Shown here one piece after another: positions 1 through 5,642 of a stretch of 6,903 nt of DNA. Every line of letters begins with the position of its first letter. The first letter of the stretch is position 1. Location of the stretch: contig JAEOUI010000270.1 in assembly GCA_016839425.1 (NCBI GenBank), positions 1 through 6,903 on the forward strand. Reading direction: 5' to 3'. The notes below the pieces were generated by a model. It ran no database searches, had not been told where the DNA came from, and saw only the letters and a list, made by a program, of their open reading frames with translations. Made by a program: the position numbers and the translations under genes. The DNA comes from Promethearchaeota archaeon (GTDB lineage Archaea > Asgardarchaeota > Lokiarchaeia > Sigynarchaeales > SOKP01).

Positions 1-1003
1 AGGGACGGGCGTCGTTGCTTCTTGTTTGTGCTATGGAATGTTTGATCTTGGAAATTTGGGAGGTACGGGAGCGGAGTTTATAAATGGATTGGAAGTTGTG
101 CTTGGTTCCGGTGATTTAATAAAAGTAGGATCTTGTAGCCTTTCGGATTGTTGGTACGGCAGACAACCCTTGCCCGATTTAGCGGGATTGTTTATTGGAT
201 GGGAAGGAACAACTGGAATCGTGACAAAAGCTGCAATAAAGCTTTGGCCAAAATTACCTTATAGAAAAGATTTTACGGCGATAGGAAAGACATTTAGCTT
301 AGGATTTCCCATTTTAACGAAACTTTCGAAAGCGGGTTTAGGAATTTGTGATATAGTTTTTCAGAATTACGGCTGGCTCCAATCAACAATGCAAGCAAAT
401 GAAAATAAGATCCCTCAAGATCCTTTTGAAGCAAACCTGCCAGACTTTTTTTCTTTTATTTCCACCCAAGCATATACTGAAAAACAACACGACGCTCAAT
501 GCGAATCTATAGAACAGATCTTAAAAGAAGGGGGCCTTAAACAACCAAAAGGAGGTAGTAATGTGGGAAACGACATGCCCATTCACCTATGGGGTTGTTG
601 GAACTTCTCACGAGGTGGTGGTGGGCAATGGATTGGTAGTTATTGTTCTAATCGCGATGTAGTTAAATATTACGAATTATCCAGAAAAGTTTCTTTAAAA
701 CACGGGCACACTCCTCAATTTTATGGTAGAATTCTTTTTGGCGGGCATTATGTGGTCGCTAGAACAAATATTAACTTTAATAAAGACGATCCAAAAGAAA
801 TCGAATCCGCTCGAGAGATATTGAAAGAAATTCACGAAGAAGTTCAGTCAATCGATGGTGTGGTAATGTATAAGGCACCAAAGTGGGCTCATGAAGTATA
901 CGAAAAAAAGATGCTACCTGCAACAGTTGAGTTAACCAAAAAAGTAAAAAAAATCTTAGACCCAAATGGCATCATGAATCCAGGACACGGATGGAGCGAG
1001 TAA
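1..1003 (+). CDS. FAD-linked oxidase (GlcD / alkyl-DHAP-synthase-like), 5'-truncated by the window edge
   Basis: This is the C-terminal 333 residues of a flavin-dependent dehydrogenase of the FAD_binding_4 (PCMH-type) family. The frame is open from base 2, so the gene starts upstream. The TTG at 26 is internal, because conserved family sequence precedes it. Seen: the end of the FAD-binding domain with a glycine-rich stretch (GNLGGTGAEF, in-window residues about 17-26) and the hallmark FIGWEGTTGIV (about 64-74), then a substrate/cap domain, and at the C-terminus the signature LDPNGIMNPGHGW. Family members are usually about 450-550 aa, so roughly a third, including the N-terminal FAD loop, is missing. 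Known relatives oxidise D-lactate, glycolate, 2-hydroxyglutarate or alkyl-glycerone phosphate; the substrate cannot be read here. It is followed 1 bp later by an HdrD/GlcF-like Fe-S protein, so it probably passes electrons from FADH2 to that subunit. Confidence 0.9.
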   Translation, partial: GTGVVASCLCYGMFDLGNLGGTGAEFINGLEVVLGSGDLIKVGSCSLSDCWYGRQPLPDLAGLFIGWEGTTGIVTKAAIKLWPKLPYRKDFTAIGKTFSLGFPILTKLSKAGLGICDIVFQNYGWLQSTMQANENKIPQDPFEANLPDFFSFISTQAYTEKQHDAQCESIEQILKEGGLKQPKGGSNVGNDMPIHLWGCWNFSRGGGGQWIGSYCSNRDVVKYYELSRKVSLKHGHTPQFYGRILFGGHYVVARTNINFNKDDPKEIESAREILKEIHEEVQSIDGVVMYKAPKWAHEVYEKKMLPATVELTKKVKKILDPNGIMNPGHGWSE

Positions 1004-1004
1004 T

Positions 1005-2243
1005 ATGGGAAAAAAAGTGAGATATCAAAGAGGCATGGGAATAAGCAAGGTTGATTTCAAGCAGGAAGATCATGATATTTCAAGAAATAAGGAAATTCAA
1101 CATTATAAAGATGTAATTTACCAATGTGGCAAGTGTGGTACTTGTAGGACCGTTTTCCAAGATGTGAATTGGGCTCGAGTGTGTCCCTCTGGTGAGTTTG
1201 GAAAATTCGAACCATATTATTTGGGCGGTAAAAACTTGCTTACTTGGGCAATTACATCAAATAAAATTAAATGGACAGATAATTTAGCCAAGATTTTTTA
1301 TCATTGCTCCCTATGTTTGGCGTGCACGCAACAGTGTCAAATTCCTGAAATTCATGCTTACGCAGGAGAATGGTTGATGGCTATGAGAGAGGAAGCTGTT
1401 AAATTGGGATACGGTCCAATGCCAGAACACATAAAATATACTAATTTAATATTTGATCAAGGTAATCCTTATGGAGAAAAGCGCGATGAAAGGCTTGATT
1501 GGCTTCCCAATGATATAGTTCCATCTAAAAGCGCGAAAATGGCTTATTTTATTGGTTGTACATCTAGTTATAGAGAACAAAATATCGCAATTTCCACGAT
1601 TAGTTTATTAAATTCCTTGAACGACGAATTTCAAATTCTTAAAAACGAAAGCTGTTGTGGTTCGCCAGTCTATATGACTGGACAAGTGGATAAAGCCAAA
1701 GAAATAGCTGAGATGAATATGAAAAAGTTTGAAAATGCAGGAACTGAAAAAATTCTTACTTCTTGTGCGGGATGTTATCGAATGCTTAAAGATATATATC
1801 CTAAAAAATTTGATTTAAATCACGATATTGAAGTCGTTCATTTGCCAGAATTCTTACTGGAAAAATTAAAGAATGGAGAATTAAAGCTAACCAAGAATCT
1901 TAACATAAAACTTACTTATCACGATCCTTGTCATATTGGCAGGCACATGGGCCTGTACAAGCCGCCAAGAGAACTCATACAAAACCTTCCGGGGGTTGAG
2001 CTTGTGGAGATGCCAAGAAATCGACATAACGCTTGGTGTTGTGGTTCTGGTGGGGGGGTTCGTTCTACTTTTAAAAATATGTCTGCATTTGCCGCGAACG
2101 AGCGAATCGAGGAAGCGAAAATTACTTCTGCCGAAGCCATAGTTTCTTGTTGTCCATTTTGCTTGAACCAATTCAAGACAAATATAAAAGCAGACGAGAT
2201 AAAAGCCCTCGATATATCTGAATTGATCAAAAAAGCGCTATAA
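1005..2243 (+). CDS. HdrD/GlcF-like (Fe-S)-binding protein, two [4Fe-4S] motifs plus two CCG domains
   Basis: Electron-transfer subunit of 412 aa. Seen in order: cluster motif 1, C41-C44-C47 then C60-Pro (a 12-residue spacer, a variant I know from archaeal HdrD-like proteins); cluster motif 2, C101-C104-C107-C111; CCG domain 1 with C185, C217-C218-G, C254-C257; CCG domain 2 with C309, C345-C346-G, C383-C386. Both CCG domains keep every cysteine of the CX(31-39)CCGX(35-36)CXXC pattern. In heterodisulfide reductase HdrB this pattern binds the non-cubane [4Fe-4S] clusters that carry out disulfide chemistry. The GGAG at 993-996, inside the end of the upstream gene, lies 8 nt before the ATG and sets the start. 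Only 1 bp separates the genes, so translation is probably coupled. Inferred role: takes electrons from the upstream flavoprotein and delivers them to a disulfide, quinone or ferredoxin partner. No membrane segment is visible, so it is cytoplasmic or peripherally bound. Confidence 0.93.
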   Translation: MGKKVRYQRGMGISKVDFKQEDHDISRNKEIQHYKDVIYQCGKCGTCRTVFQDVNWARVCPSGEFGKFEPYYLGGKNLLTWAITSNKIKWTDNLAKIFYHCSLCLACTQQCQIPEIHAYAGEWLMAMREEAVKLGYGPMPEHIKYTNLIFDQGNPYGEKRDERLDWLPNDIVPSKSAKMAYFIGCTSSYREQNIAISTISLLNSLNDEFQILKNESCCGSPVYMTGQVDKAKEIAEMNMKKFENAGTEKILTSCAGCYRMLKDIYPKKFDLNHDIEVVHLPEFLLEKLKNGELKLTKNLNIKLTYHDPCHIGRHMGLYKPPRELIQNLPGVELVEMPRNRHNAWCCGSGGGVRSTFKNMSAFAANERIEEAKITSAEAIVSCCPFCLNQFKTNIKADEIKALDISELIKKAL

Positions 2244-2302
2244 ACAAAATTTTTTTTGCAATTTATTATTGAGATCAATTTATTAAATTTCAAAAACAAA
2301 TA
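2244..2302. terminator. T-rich convergent gene end
   Basis: This short gap lies between two converging genes. On the plus strand a run of eight T (2250-2257) starts 7 nt after the Fe-S gene stop, as expected for archaeal oligo-T termination. On the minus strand the stretch just after the DUF6304-like stop reads T-rich but is less pure. The decamer CAATTTATTA occurs twice (2259-2268 and 2276-2285), probably only low-complexity DNA. There is no stable GC stem. Confidence 0.45.
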
Positions 2303-2956
2303 TCATCCACGATATCCAGTTCCTGGAATTCTTTTTTCAAATTCATTACAAATATATGTTTCTTGAACGAGACCAGACATTGTTCTATCTATTTCTAAGA
2401 AGTCGCTCTTACTTTTTACTGATAAGTATGCCTCCTTGTTGTCCCTGAAACACATCATTGAACCAAATAACCCATTTCCAACTGGATGATAATCCGAAAA
2501 AGCACAACTAAAGCAACACAACATATATGTATCATTAGGCAACTGTTTTTGGATGTCAAGCATTTCGTCCTCAAAAAATCCAACTGTCCCTGAAGATTTA
2601 AAGTTCTGATCGTTATATTGTAATGTTAGAAGCAATATTTCCTCGTCTATACCTCGAGGAGGTCTTGGTTTTCCGAGCTTCAAGTCTGCCTGAAGAATTC
2701 CCGAAACAACTTGTTCACCATATTGAATATCTATTGGAATGTCGAACAGCAATCGACAATTGCATAATTCTTTCCCACCATATAAAGTAAAAAATTCAAG
2801 TTTTTCTAAAGGCGTATTTTCTATGGGTTCAAGACCATCGAAATCGTCTCCTATAAAGTCAACGTCATATATGTTAACTGTAAGGGTTTTACCGTCGTTG
2901 TAAATAAAAGTATCACATGTTCCATTATCGTCGATATATTTCGTCTTATATTTAAT
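2303..2956 (-). CDS. DUF6304-like protein, probable ATT start
   Basis: A 217-aa protein of unknown function, resembling from memory the DUF6304 family of bacteria. Seen: a conserved-looking core CAFSDYHPVGNGLFG (residues 151-165) followed by MCFRDNKEAY (168-177), a C-terminal QETYICNEFE and GTGYRG end, and an N-terminal half with a short acidic DDFDGLEP element (37-44) and a CNC motif (65-67). Cysteines 65, 67, 147, 148, 151, 169 and 203 could bind a metal, but this is unproven. The first conventional start is a TTG at 2752, which would remove 68 residues including the family-like N-terminus. The frame is open back to a stop at 2957-2959, and the only codon fitting the AGGTGA ribosome-binding site (2964-2969, 7-nt spacer) is ATT at 2954-2956. 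ATT initiation is rare but known elsewhere, as in E. coli infC. A mutated ATG or a sequencing error would look the same. It is a single-gene unit with no functional hint from its neighbours. Confidence 0.75.
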   Translation of the reverse strand: MKYKTKYIDDNGTCDTFIYNDGKTLTVNIYDVDFIGDDFDGLEPIENTPLEKLEFFTLYGGKELCNCRLLFDIPIDIQYGEQVVSGILQADLKLGKPRPPRGIDEEILLLTLQYNDQNFKSSGTVGFFEDEMLDIQKQLPNDTYMLCCFSCAFSDYHPVGNGLFGSMMCFRDNKEAYLSVKSKSDFLEIDRTMSGLVQETYICNEFEKRIPGTGYRG

Positions 2957-2963
2957 TTATAAT

Positions 2964-2969
2964 TCACCT
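2964..2969 (-). promoter_or_regulatory. Shine-Dalgarno site that decides the ATT start
   Basis: On the minus strand this reads AGGTGA, a good match to the anti-SD sequence, 7 nt before the ATT at 2954-2956. The GTG inside it opens a different frame that soon hits a stop and has no family-like sequence, so it is not the start. Confidence 0.6.
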
Positions 2970-3006
2970 GCTTAAATTAATAATTCAATTACATAAATTC
3001 GGAACC

Positions 3007-3020
3007 TATATTTTAAAATT
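3007..3020 (-). promoter_or_regulatory. Candidate TATA box for the DUF6304-like gene
   Basis: On the minus strand AATTTTAAAATATA lies about 50-65 nt before the ATT start. An archaeal TATA box here would place transcription start about 25 nt downstream, near 2986, giving a leader of about 30 nt that contains the SD site. The whole 2957-3168 gap (212 bp) is very AT-rich, so such matches are expected by chance. I see no other gene or structure in the gap. Confidence 0.25.
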
Positions 3021-3144
3021 TCGTTAAAAAATCAATATCCTTAACACTTTTATATAAGAATTAGAACTAATTATATTGTATATGATCTCTAACACAATTT
3101 TTATCATTAAGATATAAAAATAATAATTATATTACTTTGGAATG

Positions 3145-3165
3145 AAATAAAAAAGAAAGAAAAAT
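3145..3165 (-). terminator. T-rich terminator after the secreted-protein gene
   Basis: Immediately past the stop codon at 3169 the minus strand is almost pure T with scattered C. This fits archaeal intrinsic termination on U-rich RNA without a stem. No hairpin is evident. Confidence 0.35.
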
Positions 3166-3168
3166 TGA

Positions 3169-3906
3169 TTAAAGATATTGAGTATCTCGTTTGGATTTAA
3201 GTTTAAAAGCTAAAATTAAGATCGGAAAAGCTATAACGGTAATTATTATACCAATATCGTAGCCAGGAACGATCTCGTCTTCTGTAAATGGCGTGAAAGA
3301 TTCAAATGAGGCGGAATATACTTCAAATTCGTTGTATAAAGCAGTTACACTTTCCACTATGCCATCGGCGTTTAATTCTAACAAGAGAGTATAATTAAAT
3401 GAATTTGTCAGATTAAGCACTCCAGAATTTATATTATAATCGTCCCAAGCACCTGCATTTTTTAATGCATCTCCTAAGTCATCCAGTTCAAATTCTGATG
3501 GTATCATTCCAATAAATCCCGTTTGAGCGAGGTCAGAATTCGGAGCAAAAATTAAAGTTGGTCCAGTAGAATCAATACCAATTCCATCCGTTCCAGAGAG
3601 ACATATAGCAATTTCATCTCCAGAATCTTGATCCACTGCGTCAAGTTTTGATTCAATATATATACGAGTTCCCGTCGAGTTGGTTCCTTGAATTGTCATT
3701 TTTATCGTATCTCCCTCATTAAATCCTAAACTGAACGCAAAACTCTCATTAACGCTATCAACGCTCCATCGTATCGTATCTCCAATCGAGGTATCAATTG
3801 AAATTTCACCACCTAAATTCATAGTTGCCTGAGCAAATACGCACGAATAACTTAGAAAAAAAATTAAACTAATAAATAACACACTTGCTGATTTTATTCT
3901 TTTCAT
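3169..3906 (-). CDS. Secreted, membrane-anchored surface protein of unknown function
   Basis: A 245-aa protein with a clear export layout. Residues 1-26 are a signal peptide (basic MKRIK, hydrophobic core, likely cut after the AQA at 25-27). A mainly beta-type, Asp/Ser/Thr/Asn-rich exterior domain spans about 28-210. Then comes PGYD (214-217), a hydrophobic helix (about 218-236) and a basic tail KLKSKR. Sequons at N53, N76, N165 and N171 would allow N-glycosylation. The tail plan recalls PGF-type sorting tails of archaeal surface proteins and the PGY endings I associate with Asgard secreted proteins, but no anchoring enzyme is in the window. I recognise no catalytic motif and no domain family. 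The ATG at 3904-3906 is supported by AAAGGAT (minus strand, 3913-3919) 6 nt upstream. It lies 89 bp downstream of the CPBP protease gene on the same strand but has its own likely promoter. Confidence 0.85.
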   Translation of the reverse strand: MKRIKSASVLFISLIFFLSYSCVFAQATMNLGGEISIDTSIGDTIRWSVDSVNESFAFSLGFNEGDTIKMTIQGTNSTGTRIYIESKLDAVDQDSGDEIAICLSGTDGIGIDSTGPTLIFAPNSDLAQTGFIGMIPSEFELDDLGDALKNAGAWDDYNINSGVLNLTNSFNYTLLLELNADGIVESVTALYNEFEVYSASFESFTPFTEDEIVPGYDIGIIITVIAFPILILAFKLKSKRDTQYL

Positions 3907-3912
3907 GTTTGA

Positions 3913-3977
3913 ATCCTTTAGATTCTTTGTTGTTGTTGTAAATTAATTAGCTAAAGCACTATTTAAATTTTATAAGT
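3913..3977 (-). promoter_or_regulatory. Leader and candidate TATA box of the secreted-protein gene
   Basis: Read on the minus strand, a TATA-like CTTATAAAATTTAAATAG (3960-3977) lies about 55-70 nt before the ATG. Next comes an unstructured CAA-repeat leader (3928-3939 is TTG x4 on the plus strand), then AAAGGAT (3913-3919) 6 nt before the start codon. The SD site is convincing; the TATA box is a guess in AT-rich DNA. Confidence 0.4.
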
Positions 3978-3995
3978 TGGGATAGAATAATTCAT

Positions 3996-4580
3996 TTAAT
4001 TAATCCTTCTGCTTATATCATAAAATATTCCAAGTACGGTAATAGAATGTACGATGACACAAGCAAGTAATCCGAGATAATATATCATTAAATTCAAAAT
4101 TAACCCTAATAAAGCAGAGAATAGAACGAAAGATGTTAAGATTTCTTTATTTCTAAATTGAAACCAAATGTGGATGTGATAAATTGAAAAAATAAGCGTT
4201 CCAATGGTTAAAGCAAAAAGAAAACCAAGATTGTTAAATAAAATATCAAATAGAAATAACCTAAACAATAATTCTTCAAAAATCATTGTTAAAGGAAATA
4301 TAACTAATAGGGTTATCAAATCCTTTTCGATAAGAGCTTTAACAACTAGTTGGTCTTTGAGTAAATCGATAGAATTTTTTAATATTAATGGATTTAAAAA
4401 TAATGCTAAAGTTTCGAACAATAATAGAAATATCAATAAAAAAATAATCGTCAAAAGTTCAACCCGTGATCTTGGAATCCACCATTCAAATCCAAAAAAA
4501 AAATAGGATAAAATAAAAAGTACAATCGAAAAGAATGGAATGATCCATTCTCTGTATCTTTTAAGAATTAACACGATCAT
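3996..4580 (-). CDS. CPBP (CAAX/Abi-type) intramembrane metalloprotease
   Basis: Small (194 aa), very hydrophobic protein with about five or six membrane helices (about 12-30, 41-64, 88-101, 113-132, 148-169, 170-187). Motif 1 of the CPBP/ABI family is intact: E102-E103-LLF-R107. Motif 2 is intact: F131-SIY-H135. The third-motif histidine is present (H178), but the Asn/Asp usually four residues later is a valine (V182). In this family, which includes yeast Rce1, the glutamates and histidines sit at the active site of a membrane-embedded protease, so activity is likely but the altered motif leaves doubt. It starts 2 bp after the stop of the unrecognised gene upstream (TGA-TT-ATG) with no clear SD, suggesting translational coupling. 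A job in processing membrane or secreted proteins is inferred; the substrate is unknown. Confidence 0.85.
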   Translation of the reverse strand: MIVLILKRYREWIIPFFSIVLFILSYFFFGFEWWIPRSRVELLTIIFLLIFLLLFETLALFLNPLILKNSIDLLKDQLVVKALIEKDLITLLVIFPLTMIFEELLFRLFLFDILFNNLGFLFALTIGTLIFSIYHIHIWFQFRNKEILTSFVLFSALLGLILNLMIYYLGLLACVIVHSITVLGIFYDISRRIN

Positions 4581-4582
4581 AA

Positions 4583-5113
4583 TCAGCTTTTGAAAGTAAT
4601 GGATATTTTAAGGCGATTTTTATCGCTTTCAAGCAGATTTTCTATTAGAATCATTATATTATCGTTATCAAGGAATTTAGAAGCTTTAGTTATAGTACCA
4701 CGATATACATCGAGAAATGCTTTTACATCCATATTTGAACTTTCCCAAGCATGTATGACTTTATCAATGCAAATTACAGTATCTTTAGATCCCTTCAAAT
4801 TCCATAAACTCGAAATTAAAGCAGGTTTGAATTCGTCATCAGTAATTTCAGGTAAAAAAACATCAAAAAAGCTCTTGGAAATATCTTTTCCAAATGGATT
4901 GATTGAGATCTCATTTCCAATCCAATCCCTATCCAAGAGAAGGTAAGTTTTAATAATTTCTCCCTTATTATTAAGGTCAAGGTCAAGGTCAATGTGTTCT
5001 TGAAATCCACCTGGTTTAAGTGAAATTTCTCGAGAGGATATTTTAGGAGACTTGACCTCTTGAAAATTAAAAAAATGAAAAAATTCTGTTTCTTTTAAAT
5101 TATTATATTTCAT
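4583..5113 (-). CDS. Unrecognised soluble protein, first gene of a pair with the CPBP protease
   Basis: A 176-aa protein that I cannot assign to a family. It has no signal peptide and no membrane helix, a single cysteine (C115) and an overall acidic composition. The first half looks beta-rich (residues about 27-95), with a run DLDLDL at 42-47 encoded by three identical GAC-CTT hexamers. The second half looks alpha-helical (about 93-107, 113-124, 129-149, 152-163). The ATG at 5111-5113 has no SD in front of it, so the transcript may be leaderless. Its stop is 2 bp before the start of the CPBP protease gene, so the two are almost certainly co-transcribed and may act together, as a regulator, adaptor or substrate. 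That link is inference from position only. Codon pattern and length support a real gene. Confidence 0.75.
   Translation of the reverse strand: MKYNNLKETEFFHFFNFQEVKSPKISSREISLKPGGFQEHIDLDLDLNNKGEIIKTYLLLDRDWIGNEISINPFGKDISKSFFDVFLPEITDDEFKPALISSLWNLKGSKDTVICIDKVIHAWESSNMDVKAFLDVYRGTITKASKFLDNDNIMILIENLLESDKNRLKISITFKS
4973..4992. repeat. Three tandem AAGGTC hexamers inside a coding region
   Basis: Three perfect copies of AAGGTC followed by AA. On the minus strand they encode Asp-Leu three times with identical codons, which points to recent slippage or expansion by whole codon pairs and keeps the frame open. Confidence 0.9.
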
Positions 5114-5222
5114 TGCAAATATTTTAAGTATTAATCAACAAATTTATCAAATATACTAAAAACCTTAAAATAAAATAAAATTTTACTTCGGATAATTAAA
5201 AACCGTTCTAGATTTCTAAAAA
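5114..5222. promoter_or_regulatory. Divergent promoter region between the unknown gene and the ferredoxin
   Basis: A 109-bp AT-rich gap between two head-to-head genes, neither with an SD site, so both may be leaderless. For the ferredoxin, ATAATTAAAA (5192-5201) is centred about 27 nt before the ATG, where an archaeal TATA box would sit if transcription starts at the ATG. For the minus-strand gene, GATAAATTTG (5138-5147) holds a similar place but is a weaker match. No operator-like palindrome stands out. Confidence 0.4.
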
Positions 5223-5642
5223 ATGAAATCCGAGAAATTATTCCCTATAGCTATCAATCCTTCCCTTTGTGTTAGATGTCAAAGGTGTGCTTATAGTTGT
5301 CACCCCAAAGCAATATTCTTTGAAAATTCATTTAGATATGTGAATTACGATAAGTGCGGAGGATGTCTGAAATGCGTGGATGTCTGTGAGCATGGGGCTA
5401 TCGAAGTCATATCGCTTGTAGAGGGATCCTTAGAGGGATTTTCAATAGATTCAAATAAATGCAGTTTATGTAAAACTTGTATTGAAGATGGATTTTGTCC
5501 AAAAAGATTATTTATTCTTTCCATCGATGAAAACGAAAATGAACGCATCGAGTTCAACGCTTCTAATGTTAAAGAATGCTCGAAATGCTTGAAATGCTTT
5601 AAGACTTGTCCTTTCAACGCCATATTACCGAATATTATTTGA
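5223..5642 (+). CDS. Compact ferredoxin with four [4Fe-4S] motifs
   Basis: A 139-aa cytoplasmic iron-sulfur protein with 16 cysteines, all in four cluster motifs. Motif 1 is C16-C19-C22-C26, motif 2 C45-C48-C51-C55, motif 3 C80-C83-C86-C92-Pro (five-residue last spacer instead of three), and motif 4 C119-C122-C125-C129-Pro. The motifs pair as 1+2 and 3+4, so the protein reads as two bacterial-type 2[4Fe-4S] ferredoxins in tandem, joined by an acidic linker. The usual Pro after the last cysteine is absent in motifs 1 and 2 (C26 is followed by His-Pro, C55 by Glu-His), which may tune potential. Such proteins carry low-potential electrons between oxidoreductases. No partner enzyme is adjacent; the FAD/Fe-S pair at 1-2243 is 3 kb away. 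The ATG has no SD and follows a plausible TATA box at leaderless spacing. Confidence 0.88.
   Translation: MKSEKLFPIAINPSLCVRCQRCAYSCHPKAIFFENSFRYVNYDKCGGCLKCVDVCEHGAIEVISLVEGSLEGFSIDSNKCSLCKTCIEDGFCPKRLFILSIDENENERIEFNASNVKECSKCLKCFKTCPFNAILPNII

Noticed and set aside
2259..2285. Repeated CAATTTATTA decamer as an operator
   Set aside because: Located between two converging gene ends in very AT-rich DNA, not at a promoter; likely chance.
1887..2299. Minus-strand open frames of 94 and 122 codons opposite the Fe-S gene
   Set aside because: They lie wholly or mainly over the CCG-domain coding sequence, have no start signal and no family-like sequence; they are shadows of the plus-strand gene.
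2957..3168. A small gene or RNA in the 212-bp gap
   Set aside because: About 20% GC, stops in all frames, no stable stem; nothing beyond a possible promoter and a T-rich gene end.
3925..3939. TTG triplet repeat as a CRISPR or tandem-repeat locus
   Set aside because: Only four triplets, in an untranslated leader, with no spacers or longer unit.
4204..4946. Plus-strand open frames of 100 and 118 codons within the CPBP and unknown genes
   Set aside because: Asn/Lys-rich or Ser/Leu-rich translations opposite well-supported minus-strand genes, with no motifs and no ribosome-binding site.
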